This document shows positions 34,325-46,279 of a stretch of DNA of 64,000 nucleotides, one piece after another. Numbering within the stretch: the first letter of the stretch is position 1; every line of letters begins with the position of its first letter. A program made the translations under genes and the position numbers. The DNA comes from Scleroderma bovista (taxonomy: Eukaryota; Basidiomycota; Agaricomycetes; Boletales; Sclerodermataceae): contig JAYMGJ010000596.1 of the NCBI GenBank assembly GCA_037178675.1, forward strand, positions 1 to 64,000, written 5' to 3'. The notes below the pieces were generated by a model that did not search any database, was not told where the DNA came from, and saw only the letters and a list, made by a program, of their open reading frames with translations.

Positions 34325-35560
34325 GCATGCCTAGAATCTTCAAGCAGATCAATATAAGTATTTGCGCACCTTCTCATACACAAATTCTCTTGGGGAAAAG
34401 GAGCGGAGAGTCGGAATCAGAAGAAGACAAACGTTCATTCTGTTTAATTAGATCGCCGTCATCAGCGCCCTGCCTTTCAGCCCAGCAGTTTTTAACATTA
34501 CGATTGCTAATCACTTAGCTAAGGTGTTTCTATCGCCCAGACGAAAAATCACTTCCTTTTGCAACTCTACGACCGGACCGTGATCAGGGCGAAATGTTTT
34601 AAAACCAGCCCTATACACTGAAAGGATTGCTGTCAGAAATTCGACCGCAGTAGCTCCAGACAGGAGGGCCTTATGGCCCCTGAAATTTGCGGGGCCCTGT
34701 GTTGCGCCGGAACATGGGCTGTGGTTAAGGATTACATGTCCATAGGTCTTGAATGCCTTAATGTGTCCACGTGCTTACGTTTGTATGTCGAGGTTGACGC
34801 ACGCCTTCAATCCCGTACGCCATCATAATTCATGGAGGTACAGTACCTGCTTTACGAGAAACCATGTCGCGTGACGTGGTCGCCATGGTACGACGAGTAA
34901 CATCGATTGCAAATAGACCAGATGTCATGCATCCTACTCACTTATTCTTGTAGAACGTCGAGATGATACCGAAGTTAGTCAGTTGCTTGTCGGAGGCCGA
35001 CTAAAAAAGATGTAGCAAGATTTAGACTTTACCTGGCCCCCTGAAGGTCATGCCATTCCTTCCGTGAATAGGGAGTTCAGAGGAGGGTCCGCGTTACAAC
35101 CTCCCACATCGCCTGTCAGTTCTGCTATTTGGACCCTGCAAACAAGTAGCGGTAAAGGGTCCAGAGCCATCTACTGGGTGTCGGCAATGGGCATCCATTG
35201 GTGGCGGATGTCAGAACCTATGGCAAAGAACAGTTTGCTTGAAGGCACTGGATCACGGGAATGAGTTCAGATGACACGGTAAGGGAAGCATTCTGCTTGT
35301 GTCGGTTTTCTTCGGCATTTGGCGCACGTCAACTGCGCCGTCGGAGGACAGCTTCGCTGAAAAGTCAACCGGAAGGTCGGAACTTGGGAGACACCTGTCC
35401 TTGCTTCGTTTGCACCACCGAGTCTGAGGTAGACACAAGCCAATTCCTGTTTCAGCAGAACAAATTTCGTGTCATGTTGGTACAATACCTTCACTATCCT
35501 TTACTGGCATGGGAATGTTCTCGCCGGACCCGGTTGGTTAACTTGTCTAGTTAGAGTTAT
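34325..35560 (-). pseudogene. Degenerate duplicated segment, copy 2
   Basis: Second copy of the 32.0-33.2 kb segment, with many substitutions and small indels. A frame reading GHKALLSGATAVEFLTAILS then FRPDHGPVV (about 34690-34600) looks like part of a membrane protein next to a charged loop. Neither copy retains a full frame. Confidence 0.4.
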
Positions 35561-36323
35561 CTGATGACTACCACCGTCGTTAACCCTGTAGATGGGCCCT
35601 TCGGCTGAGCTGCAACACGTACCCACGTGGAAACTGTCAAAAAGACTGAGAGTGCTTGACGACAGTGATTTTAAGAAAAATACCAAGACAACATACCCAC
35701 GCCTGTTAGGCGCTGTGAGATAATACTGCTAGTATAGCTTTCTGCCGAGTCTTAGCAGTTTGCTAAGGAAAACGGTATTACTCATCTTGTGCTTGGTGGG
35801 AATCGACCAAGAAACCGCTCGCGTACTAAGAGTCTAAGACAGACTAGCATGGAACCAAGGCAGACTTAGTCCATTACCAGATAGTAGACCCTAACTTGCA
35901 GTGCACTGTCTGACAGCCTAGTCTCCCAAAGGCAGACCAAAGATTCGATGGAAGACAATCGTTCCCCTGACAGCCAGGCGCGGGAACAAAATAAGACACC
36001 ACTTGCAATGGAGTGCACAGCCACGTTAATCATCTTCACCTGCACACCGACCCTCGGGCCTCGTCGAGAGGGGCTAATAATATTTGGTGTCACGACGGTC
36101 AGGTTCAGGAGACAGGTGCACTAGCCTAACTGGGTTGCACTGGTCCATTGCAAAGGGGCAGAAAATTGGTAGACTAAACATCTTGGCTAGTATCAGCTCT
36201 GCAGCCACCAGTTATGACGGTCAGTATGAATCCATCATCACGTACTAGACTGTAAACGCGTTGAACTCGTCCATTGGATTGCCTTGTCTACGCCGACAGG
36301 ATCTCACGTACTGCTATGTGCAC
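35561..36323. other. No gene recognised
   Basis: Spacer between the decayed region and the conserved gene island. Only short unsupported frames are present. Confidence 0.45.
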
Positions 36324-36972
36324 ATGACCGACTACGAGCTCCGCGCCATCGACACCGTGGACACCATCGAGTACATCTCAGCCGAGTTGTCAGATGACGG
36401 TAAGCACTCCTGCCCCCTTCCGCCCCTTTGTCAACCGGACCTTGGCGCACAGATCTCGATATCCCTCCGCACATGGTACCTCCAAACCCAGATGACTCGG
36501 ATAGTGAGTCACCGTTCGTTCATTTTGTCGGTTCCTTTTGTAAATGCATGGCCCGTCGTCAGTATTACCCTCACAGGTACATCCCTCCTATCCTTATGGG
36601 AATCCCACGAACATAAAACATCCTGCTGCGCGGCCAAGACCTCCCTATGATCCGACATCGCGAGCCCTGTTTGAGGATATGGGCTACGCAGGCGGCGGTG
36701 TTAATGGTGCCTTGCGCTGGAAGGATCTTGCCTTGGACCAGCTGCTTCCCGTAGATGAAGAGAAGGAAGAAATGAAAAGGGCTGCGGAGGCAAGAAAGAT
36801 GGCTAATGGTACAACCGGTCCTGTGCATCATCCACCGCAGCCGCAGCCACCGCAGCCAGAGCGGGATGAAACCATGCACGAGGAAGATGAAGACGAAGAG
36901 GAGGGTGACAGTAGTGGTGATATAACACCCAGCGACGAGGAGGATGAACCAAGGGAAGATGAGGATAGCTAA
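36324..36972 (+). CDS. Small acidic protein, function unknown
   Basis: Three exons, 36324-36399, 36453-36503 and 36563-36972, join in frame to 178 residues. The start MTDYELRAIDTVDTIEYI and the middle (RALFEDMGYAGGGVNGALRW, then KDLALDQLLPVDEEKEEMK) look ordered. The last 60 residues are a Pro/Gln run followed by an Asp/Glu-rich tail. I do not recognise the family. Codon regularity, clean introns and position in a dense conserved island support a real gene. Its stop lies 16 bp from the stop of convergent RRP4, so the transcripts must overlap. Confidence 0.65.
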
Positions 36973-36988
36973 TACATGGTGTATTTAA

Positions 36989-38273
36989 TTATCTGGTGCT
37001 ACACATGGCTGCGACAAGAGAATCACTGATATCTCCTAATGCCAAGTCCTTGGTATCGACCTCTTGCTCCATCACCCAATTATATGCCTCCAGAAGGAGC
37101 GTATCTGTAAGCGGGACGAAGTGCTCTGCCAAGGCGCGGATGATATTGCTAACACGGGAAATCGCATTGCGTGTTGAATTGTCGATATCCTTTAAGTTGG
37201 GATCAGCACTATCAATGGATCACATGCTACAAGACCGAACATACATCGTTTTGGTTGGAGTATACGGCCTCAGCGTCGAATCCTTCCTCTCCTTGGTCGC
37301 TGTCTTTCATGTGCTTGCTGATCCATATGTACCCGTTAAGTCCCAGAATAAGGTCAACACCGCACGGCAAAGTAATGAAATGTGACTTGAGACGGCGGAC
37401 TAACACAGAAGGTACTACAATGAGTTGGCCGTTCCGTAACTTCGGAAACGAATGAGAAATGGGGTTATCAACGAGCTAACAAACTGACCTTGCCATACTT
37501 GAGAGAGCGCGTGTGGAGAGACATTGCGCCATCGGAGAAGAATGCTTGCACCTCTGCCACAAGCAAGTCACCCTCCTCGAAGAAGGTACGCATCTGGAGC
37601 TCATCGCTTTCTAATTTTCGCCGCTGTTGCGCCAAAAGATCATGAGGCGTTGTGCTTCAATGATAATGGCGTGATGACAAACCTGCACGCCTCCTGGTAA
37701 ATTGACTGACGAAAGCATGAGGACAGCATCTTGACGAGAGTTAGCGTCAACCTTCCACCTGCGTGGTTGGACCTAGACAAAAACCGGATTAATGGCAGTA
37801 CATAGCCCAATGCCTGTGCTCACCAACCTCCGTAATGCGCCCTACCACCAGGTCACCCACTTCTGGGGTATATCTATTTCATGTGAAAGATGCATTCCGC
37901 CGTTGAAATGAAGGGCTCATACCTGGTACGCACTGCTTTCACAGTCACAAGTTTGTTTACCCGTTCAATGGTGCCTGCTACTGCGGCAATCACCAGGTCT
38001 TTGTCTGTGTAGGTACCATGACCACTGTTTACGAACCCCTGTCATCTGAGCGGAGCGACACGTTCTAGTACTTACGCGTACCTACCGCATGAAATCGTGA
38101 GCCGAAGTAATGGTTTCTCCTGGACAGGTGAGCCTTGATTCACCTTCCTCGAGATCATCGATGTCCATGTGATCATCTTCTTGAAGGTCGGGATGATGGC
38201 GAGTCCTCTCGAATGAGTGGTCTGCCTGTTGCGAGAACGATACAAAGGAAAGCATTGTATTTGGTGTTTGCAT
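36989..38273 (-). CDS. RRP4: RNA exosome subunit Rrp4
   Basis: Seven exons give 318 residues: 38273-38086, 38024-37923, 37873-37828, 37772-37683, 37623-37489, 37439-37245, 37189-36989. Rrp4 is one of three S1/KH cap proteins of the exosome, guiding RNA into the 3'-5' degradation channel in nucleus and cytoplasm. Seen in order are the N-terminal CPGETIT and RGHGTY, the S1 domain ([36 protein letters not shown]), the linker ([16 protein letters not shown]), then [17 protein letters not shown], and the KH region ([17 protein letters not shown]). Length is normal. The start could be the ATG at 38273 or 38255. Confidence 0.93.
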
Positions 38274-38756
38274 GCAAAAATGCGGTTTAAGTTGGATTGT
38301 TCCCAAAAAGGCTAGCCCATTTCCACGTGAGCGACAGCTTGCCGATTCTCAGCTGCAGATCCTCGAGAGTCGAGACATAACGTATGTTTGTGTGTGCAGG
38401 GTCTGCAGATCGGACACATGCCAACTTGATGAAGACGCCACAACAATTGTCTCCAGGTGGTGGTATGGTGTGACTGACGTGGTCAAGTAATCCTTTTGTC
38501 AGAGTTGCATCATTCTGACGAACTAGAATATAAACCGATTTTAATTGGCAGTGATAATGGACAGCGAGGGAGTATCAATAAAAATACTAGAACGAAAGGA
38601 GTTAATAGCTACATAAAACTGGAATGACAGGTATTGTACGCAAGGTCTATAGAGTCTGCGAGAGAACCAACTAAGGTGTCATGGAGACCCACATTACATT
38701 GAGTGGGTCTTCGCAAATTAATATGAATAATCAATGAATCACCAATTCTAGTGCTT
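38274..38756. other. No gene recognised
   Basis: AT-rich spacer holding the RRP4 promoter and the 3' untranslated region of the MYND gene. Confidence 0.5.
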
Positions 38757-39486
38757 TTACTTATATGCCAGAAAGTACGCAGACAGGGCAGGAAGGTCGT
38801 TCGACCCTGCATCAGAGTAGCCCTGTCTCCTCGATCCGTTGAATTTAAGCACGACGACGGTCCCGCACCATTGCTTCAATGCAGCTCCGGAGGTAATGTG
38901 GTAAATAGCGCGATTGATCGGGGCGGATCGTGACAGAGCCGTCGGAGAATACCACAAGTGGAGTGGGAAGCGTAAGGGTTCACCATTCAATCCTTGCGTT
39001 AAGACGATACTCTCTGCTTGGCCATCGGGGAAGTGCACGTTAACGAGTGGCTGAGGGCACATTCCTTGGGTCGGAACCTGTGGCGGGCGGCATTTGACAG
39101 TGATTATTCTAGGCCGTTCTGGGAATGGCGTGTTTAGGAAAGGGTCTTGCGCGTGTACCATGTGGAAGTAGTAGTAGCCTACCTTCTTCTGGACTAAACA
39201 GTATGGCAGAAACAGTAATCATCTGCTGTTCGGCGGGTGGCGGGGTCGCGATAATGTTATAGTTTTGCGCTTGCGCTGCGGGGATACACTCCCTTCGGTG
39301 GCGTGGCCAGTCCTGCACGGTGACAAGATTAATGTAAGGCTAACTCGCGTGGTCGTGATCTGGCGTGCTCACGCTTTGAAGATGCTCCGGAGTGCAATAC
39401 CACGCGTTTTGGCAGCGGCTGCACCACATAGATGTTGGCCGGCAACATAGTGTGCAAGGGTGGTTTATGAGAGGTAGCGGATTCAT
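38757..39486 (-). CDS. MYND-type zinc-finger protein
   Basis: Exons 39486-39373, 39312-39183 and 39145-38757 give 210 residues. The first 45 residues form a MYND finger: PCTLCC, WCSRCQ, WYCTPEHLQ and DWPRHRREC supply the zinc-binding Cys/His pattern, split by intron 1 just before DWPRH. MYND fingers bind proline-rich peptides and recruit partners, often in chromatin regulation. The rest (for example VNVHFPDGQAESIVLTQGLN) has no recognised domain but resembles uncharacterised fungal MYND proteins. It is divergent from the Y14 gene, with 602 bp between start codons. Confidence 0.85.
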
Positions 39487-40088
39487 GAGTGAGGTGCAGG
39501 AGTGGCACAATGTGCAGACGATTTAAAAAGGATAGGAGAGTGTGCAATGAATGGAAAGCAGGAGGATCCGAATGTGCTTTAAATACCTGGAGGACCCGTA
39601 CTAATGAAGGAAAGCCAAGGCACGCTGTAAAAAATGTATGTATGGGCGGAGGGAATTGGGCAGTGTCATCAGTCAGGTACACTCACGGTCGATCGGCTTC
39701 TCAGAGTAGCTGGCCCGTCTGTGGTCCCGACCAGAGCAACCTGGGTTACGTTGTTACATTATTGGTGACAACAAGCATGCAGGGGCGTCCTTGGAAGGCA
39801 ACGTGGACGAGAGCCTCGATCGACTTCGGGAAGCACAAATGGAGTTGGGACTGTAGAGTCGAACCTTGACTGAGGGACGCTCGTGCACGCGATGAAGATG
39901 GGATCTCTTGCGCTTAAGGGTGGTTGCTACGTTATTGCGTAAGCAGGCTATGGTTTGAACTCAAAATTACTCAAAATATGTGCAAAAAATAAATTACAAA
40001 GCGTCCGGCGCCGAAGATCCGGTAGCGGCCCGTGTTTCTCCAACTGTGGGCTTGTCACGCCGGTCACACCACAACCAACAAGACCGCC

Positions 40089-40829
40089 ATGTCTGACGAT
40101 GATATGAATATTGATGAGGGTACGCCTCACTCGTGTTGCAATCCATTCACACCATTGAGCCTGTCTGAACAGTCGCGAATGGAGGAGCCCTGCGACGCAA
40201 AGGGAGAGGATTCCAAAGGCCAGGTAAGCAGGCGGTCGAGGGGGGTCATCCGTGTGCACCTAACATCCCCCTCAAGGCGGAAACGATGGTGGCGTGACCA
40301 ATGCAGAGGTCACCTATGACCGGGTAGAATCATCCCATCCAAAAGACTCAGAAACGAGGGCTGCACGTTGTGGGTATCTCTTCTTGATCCGTGAAAAAAC
40401 TGTCTTCGCTCACATGCTCTTCCATCGCCGTACCCGTGCACAGCCGTGGAAGGATGGATTGTCCTGGTTACAAATGTGCACGAGGAAGCTACGGAGGAAG
40501 ATATAACCGATAAATTCTCAGATTTTGGAGAAATTAAGAACCTCCACCTCAACCTCGACCGACGCACGGGATATGTCAAGGCATGTACACGGCTGTCGTA
40601 CCCCGCCCGAGGAGTTTGACCAGTTTCTCCGCAGGGCTATGCATTAGTCGAATACGAAACAATGGCAGAAGCTCAGGCTGCTATTGACGTAGCATCTGGT
40701 ACCCCGTTGCTGGAACAAGTCATTCAATGTGACTACGCCTTCGTGCGGCCTCCCCCATCGGGTCCGAAGAAAGGAAGACGCGATGGTCGTGGTCGCAGTG
40801 CTAGTCCATCTCGTAGACAGAGAGACTGA
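40089..40829 (+). CDS. RBM8A: Exon-junction complex protein Y14/RBM8A
   Basis: Five exons give 168 residues: 40089-40119, 40173-40223, 40277-40369, 40444-40580, 40635-40829. Y14 pairs with Mago to lock eIF4A3 on spliced mRNA upstream of exon junctions. The RRM spans about residues 63-140 with [20 protein letters not shown], the RNP2/RNP1-like [11 protein letters not shown] and GYALVEYET, and the tail is Arg/Ser/Gly-rich. The last intron begins with GC (AAG|GCATGT), which is needed to join RRTGYVK to GYALVE. The donor of intron 3 (GTGGGT) restores the conserved RSVEGW. Retention of this gene suggests an exon-junction complex, consistent with the intron-dense genes here. Confidence 0.93.
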
Positions 40830-41301
40830 TGTATAGCTATCAGCGTTCCAATCCATCATCTTGCTCGACGCCACATTTTCTTTAGATCGTCTGTCCACGT
40901 TTCTCAAATCACTTGTTAGAGCGTCCCTTGCAGTGTCAACCTTAATCATACATTCAGTCAGCACGAAACCCTTCGAAGGCTCGGAGAAGAGTCCCGCCTG
41001 ATCCAGCGCACTAAGATGGCGCCCGAAAGATATCCGCGAAGTGGTACCGCTCGTTTCACGTACACCCACTGAAAACCCTGATTCCCCGCAGTTGGCCAGA
41101 TTCCGTGTCTGAGATTGCATTACAGTACACACAAGTCGACCCTCCGAGTCTGCTAAGCATGCGGCCGGAGCGCCCTCTGCCCCGAATACCCAAAATGGAC
41201 ACCGGGGGTCCGTCGTGCCGCTGCATTTCAAATCCTTTCCCACGACTTCCCCCCCCGCCACCAACGCGACCATTCTTGTTGACCAGCCTTGGACGCGCAC
41301 A
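40830..41301. other. Intergenic, promoter of the HP1-like gene
   Basis: No gene. A 218-codon minus-strand frame (40644-41300) overlaps the last exon of the Y14 gene and has no domain; I reject it as chance. Confidence 0.5.
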
Positions 41302-42405
41302 ATGCCTCACAAAGATGCAGTGACCTCCGACAGCGAGTCAGAGCGCCAGCACACGGGCTCTGCGCACAAAAAGTATTCCGCGAAAAAGGCGCGACGGTCG
41401 TCGTCTGACGTTGCAGACATGTCAGACGTCGAGGAGATGAAGTCAGCAGAAGATCCATCAGAAGGAGCAGGACAGGGAGACGAAGGGGAAGAAGAGGGCG
41501 AGGAGTACGAAATTGAGCAAATTCTGGATGCAAAGAAGGGACAGTTCTCTGGCGTGAGTCGTCATGTCTTTCAACGTTGGCCCTGGCAGCTTACATCGCG
41601 CACATTGCATTCCAGGGCAGGATGGGGTACTTCGTCAAATGGAAGAACTATGGCGCGGAACACAATAGCTGGGTGGACGAAGATGATGCAGCGTGAGTGT
41701 TCCTTGTTGCTGACGGTGTCTCCTTGGCTGACAGCCACAAGGAACGCGCAAGAATTAATCGATGACTTCTGGAATAAAAGGAGGAAGAACAAGGCCGCAG
41801 CGCGTAAGTCGGAGCCTATCAAGTCCAGGCCAAAGAGCGTCACTGCGAAATCCTCAAGGAAATCACTCGCCCAGGAGTCCTCTCCAGAAGTCGTTGAGGC
41901 GCCAGCGTCTACCAAGAAGCGTGGCAGGCCAAGGAAATCGGGTGTGGATTCGGACGTTGAAGTACAAGCTGGCAGCGATGAACCAAGGGTGAAGAAAAAG
42001 TCACGGAAGAGCGATGGTGCCAACCGCAAGGCAGACAAGCCCGACTCCGAGGACGAAGTTGGGAACATGAACATCCACCTCCATGTCCCATCATGGGAAC
42101 ACCTGATCGAATCTGTTGACACTGTCGAACGCGACTCCGATGGCGAGCTAATCGTTTACTTTACACTGTATGCTCCAGATTTCTCGGCGGCATCTGTGGC
42201 ACACTCACCCCGGATTTGCAGCAAAAATGGCAAGGGCCGAAAACGAGAAAATTCCCGTCTCTGTGCCGAAAGATTCCCCCAGAAGGCATGTGTAAAGTGG
42301 CTGGGTTTTTGGCCACAAATTACTCATTTTTTTTAATTACAGCTCATAAAATTCTATGAATCTAATCTACGATGGAGGGTCGAGGAAGCAGAGGCTGAGA
42401 ATTGA
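41302..42405 (+). CDS. HP1-type chromodomain / chromoshadow protein
   Basis: Five exons give 293 residues: 41302-41553, 41616-41692, 41742-42167, 42222-42285, 42343-42405. The N-terminal chromodomain (about 68-118) shows EEYEIEQILDAK, GYFVKWKNYG and SWVDEDDAANAQELIDDFW; Tyr69, Trp93 and Tyr96 fit the aromatic cage that binds methylated H3K9. A basic hinge with an AT-hook-like KKRGRPRK follows. The C-terminus (SWEHLIESVDTVERDSDGEL, then CAERFPQKLIKFYESNLRW) is a chromoshadow domain for dimerisation. This is an HP1/Swi6-like heterochromatin protein. The last intron uses a GC donor (AAG|GCATGT), required to join FPQK to LIKFYE. Its neighbours include the repeats it would silence. Confidence 0.92.
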
Positions 42406-43168
42406 GGGAAGATCTCCCCTTTTAGCAGCAGATAAGCGATAGAATACTTTTTACTCTTCCTGCCTTGGTCTGATTTCGTCTAACACATCTCCACCGGTTT
42501 GTCTACTTACTGCTATGGGCTATATCAGCTGTCGACTTATACAAGAGAGGGTGTGACGGTTTGCACATAGCCAGGGTAGGTTGGCACCGAGGGAAAGGAG
42601 CCATACCTAAAACCACGGTATCCCCAGCCAAGCATGGCGGTTTAATGCGTGCCCATCGGACGATTGCACTCGACACGCGTGGCATGTGAGGGAACAGGGG
42701 CTGTAAAAATGACACCTGTCCGCTCGTTGCTGGAGGCACCAGCTCGTCTCCATTCTACTCTAAAGGTTCCTTTGTCGTCACCCATCTATGACCGTTGCAG
42801 GACGGGCGTGAAAGTGAAACACGCAAGGATGATAGCCTAAAGTTTTGCGGCGGCACTGCACGCTTGGCTGGTTCCTGCACATGGTTCACCCGTCGGGACA
42901 CATGACAACCACCGATTGGCCAAGTGTACCCAGTCCGGGGCGCGTGGTCACTGATGCGATGTCGGGCCATTATATTTTGTATGTCCGGAATGATGGCGCA
43001 TCATTTCTGATCAAGCTCAAGGCTGGTCATGATCAATTGTCATTAGGAGACCTGCCAGAAGGAGAGTCCAACTGACTCGTCATAAAATTGCAAGGGATAA
43101 AATCAATAATAGTAACTAAGCATAGTGAAGTACACTGCCAAATATGCGAGTCAGGACATAGTGTCGTA
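42406..43168. other. No gene recognised
   Basis: Spacer between convergent genes. A 76-codon frame at 42845-43075 has no recognisable features. Confidence 0.45.
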
Positions 43169-46087
43169 TCATAATTCAGTATGTGTCATAGCAGAACTCC
43201 CCGATCGAACCTGCTTCTCCACCTCAACTTCCCTCACAAGACTTGAAACTACTTCTTCTGGATCAACGGCCCCCTTAACTGTCGACATAGTCTCCTGTTC
43301 ATCGTGCGGCTGATTTTTTTTTAGTGCTTCCAGAACTGCTTCTCGACTTCGGCCGATGATGACTGGGGGTACAGCTGTGTTTGCCCTTTCCGTGGAGTCG
43401 GGTATGGGCAAAATAGAGGCTTCAGGTTCAGTGGCTGACACTTTGTCTTCCTCATTAGATGCTATGCCGTTGCCATTACCATGATTGAATGCGCGCTCGC
43501 CGTCCCGTTTTATCCTTCTAAGTCGCGTCTCAAAGCCGATGACGATATCCCTAATCTCTGACTCAATATCCTCGATAACAGGGAGCACCGGATTTGGCGC
43601 GGTGCCACTTGGGTGCGTGCCATTTTGGATTGAGGTCGCCTCATGAGCAAAGTCCTCGCTTGCTGTACGGCGATCAGATACTGGAGTAATGATTAAGTTT
43701 CAGTCATGGAGCTGACCTTGTATCAAACCATGATAGCGCTGCCAGTCGTTATATGTAACATCATCAAGCCACGCGTAATCGAGCCCTAAGTCCACCTGGC
43801 CTTTCTCTGCGATATCGCGCACTTTCAGCGTGGCGCTGGCGACCTGGAAGAAGTCAATTCAGCGGCGATGGGAGGGGAGTAATGTCACACAAACCTCCCG
43901 CAGTTCTAGGTCTCTTAGGGAATTGTACAGCTCAAACACTGCAGATTCGGTGGCAGACAGCCGCTCCGTGAACTTGCCAGCAACCTTTTCGACAACACGA
44001 TCCCACAAGGCAAGCTTCTCTTCTCGCTTTCTGTTCTCACCCTTGAGATTCTTGAGATAAATTTCCGCACCCTTGATATATTTTTCTGCCTCGGAGGCGA
44101 GTTCATCTATCGCGTGTCGCACTTCAGCCGAGGAAGATAGCTCAGCCGCACCTGTCTCGCGCAAAGTGCGCAGACGACTGCGGAGCTCGGCGATGCTTTG
44201 CTTCATTTGGGTCTGCAGCTCAGCTTCCCACTTGACATGGCGCAACTCGATATCAGCGCGCTTACGCGCAGTTTCCTCGGCTTTGAGGCGCTGCTGCTCA
44301 GCGAGTTCCTCTTCCGATTCTGTGGGTGGTGGAACGAAGGTCTGCTGAGAGTTGGTCGAGACACCAAGGGGTTCGTCAAGGCCGAGCTCCGCATAGAATG
44401 CGTCCATGTCAATTTCATCGTTATTGCCGGCCAACGTTGCCCGTGTGTTCTCAATCGCTGGTGTCGATGTATCATCAACGACATGGCCACGCGACAAAGA
44501 ATCATCGGAAGGACTCGACTCTTTCATAATTGGTTCTATCACAGATGTTTGTGGTTCTGGCGCTCGTTGCGTTTCGGACAGAACTGTGCCCCCGCTGATG
44601 GTCTCAACTTCGGGGGATTCCATTTGGGAGGGTAATTCAGCGGTAGAGTCCGTATGTTCTGGAGTGCCTGAGAACGCAGATCCTACCGCAGTTGAAATCA
44701 CGTAAGGGGTTGGCGTGACGTGTTCAACCGGATTTGCAGATGACTGGGTTACTGAGAGCTTCGAATTCCCTGATGTGGCCTGAGGTATAGCTGACGGCGA
44801 GGGCATCACCGTAGAAGTTAGGACATCCTCAGGTAATTCCACAGAAATGGGGGCCGATTCTGGTGACACCACTTCTGTAGATGGCTCCTGTTCCTCCGTA
44901 GATGACACCGCTTCAGGTGAAAAGACTTGAAGAGTAGGAACAGCTTCCTCTACGGCCTGCCTTCCCCTGCTGAGTTCCTTGACTTTATCCCATATTTTTG
45001 CCACGTGGGGGTCCACGAAATGCTGCCGCTGATCCTGAAGGAACAAGGCGACATGTTGCAAAGCAAGACCCGCCCGTTTTACGAGGGGGGCAATGTAGGG
45101 TTTTGCGGCATTGTAGCCCTCGTGGGTCTTGGATGCTGCCAAAAGGATATATGGTCCAGCTTGGCGCTGCCAGCGCTGGAGGTTGTACACAGCAAGCTGG
45201 GCACGCGGTGCGAAACTGTGGCAGACCATTTCAACCCGTCGGCGATACGGTGCGAGTGTCGCTCGAGCGGTGTTTACTCGCGGGGCTATGTGTCTACGCC
45301 ACTGCGGAACTACATGTCTATTCCATTCGGGGACAACGTATTTCTCCCATTGAGGGATGACGTGTTGGTTCCATTGACTTTGGGCACGGGAAATAATTGG
45401 GACGGTGACTTCAATGGCACGATGGACATAAGGTCTCGCACGTTGGACGTGAGGTGCAATAGATGGGTGAGAGAAGGCGGCTTGTAGTGGAGGTATGATG
45501 TAAGGATCAAGGACGATGCGCTTGTATTCCGACAAGCCACGACATAGGGGCGTTTGCTGATGGGAGTCTTGTGGACAAACAGATAATGCGTAGATAGTGA
45601 ACACCAGAAGAAGGATTTTGGTCATGAAGTCAAGAAAGGCTTGGAAATTTGATTTCCGCCGCTTGTTCTAAAAGCTAGTGAGAAAGAATGGTACCTGTCA
45701 AGTTAAAACCCTGACCTTTCCAAGTTTCTTAGGCTTGTTTTTCTTTGGTTTCCTTACGGAGTGCTTATCCTGTGCACACAAAAATGAGCTCCTCAATAAT
45801 TCAAGCAAAAAAATGGACATGAGAACGAGATGCAAGCGATGCTTGGGGCAGATGTACAAAGTGTGAATACTCACGACATCAGGTTCGTGGTCGTCGAAGA
45901 CATTAGTGGCCACTGCGGCTGATGCTGCAACATGTGCTCCTCCAGATGCCAGCGGACTAGATGCCACTGGTGCGCTTCCAATATCCTGGATAAGAGATGT
46001 GCGTGCTGGACGTGGTGCTCCATGTGAGGATTGTGATCTTGACACTGGTGGAGATGGCGCCACCGGTGTTCTGCGCGTGACGACCAT
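43169..46087 (-). CDS. Large single-pass membrane protein with W-P octapeptide repeats and coiled coil
   Basis: Five exons, 46087-45875, 45769-45716, 45667-43895, 43843-43717 and 43680-43169, give 892 residues. The N-terminus is basic and proline-rich (MVVTRRTPVAP; KPKKNKPKK) and leads into one membrane segment (KILLLVFTIYALSVC, about 106-120). Next come four tandem octapeptides of form WxxHVxPx (residues 188-219), a Ser/Thr/Glu-rich region, a Glu/Arg-rich coiled coil (about 560-680) and a conserved-looking DLGLDYAWLDDVTYNDWQRY near the end. Similar proteins occur in Agaricomycetes without assigned function. A shorter reading from the internal ATG at 45625 would start with a signal-like segment, but splicing supports the longer form. 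It is divergent from the KEN-box gene. Confidence 0.7.
45278..45373 (-). repeat. Four 24-bp coding repeats (WxxHVxPx)
   Basis: Four consecutive octapeptides WNQHVIPQ, WEKYVVPE, WNRHVVPQ and WRRHIAPR are encoded by diverged 24-bp units inside the large membrane-protein gene. Trp, the aromatic/His position, the aliphatic pair and Pro are constant. Confidence 0.85.
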
Positions 46088-46279
46088 GGCCACAAATACG
46101 AATGTTTAAGTTTCCTTTGTCTGCAGTGAAAATGTCAGTTGTCGGCCAACATAAATTCAGACCTGCGTTTGCGAAGCGTCGCCACCGGTGTTTGTTTTCG
46201 CTGACGCGCCGTGTAGACCTTTGTTTGTCCTGGTTGACGCACACATTATATAATCATTCCCCCTATCACGCGTTCCTCC
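46088..46279. promoter_or_regulatory. Short bidirectional promoter region
   Basis: Only 192 bp separate the start codons of the divergent genes at 46087 (minus) and 46280 (plus), so both promoters must lie here or overlap. No TATA element is obvious on either strand. Confidence 0.55.

Noticed and set aside
40644..41300. 218-codon minus-strand open frame
   Set aside because: Antisense to the last exon of the Y14 gene and the upstream region of the HP1-like gene; no domain.
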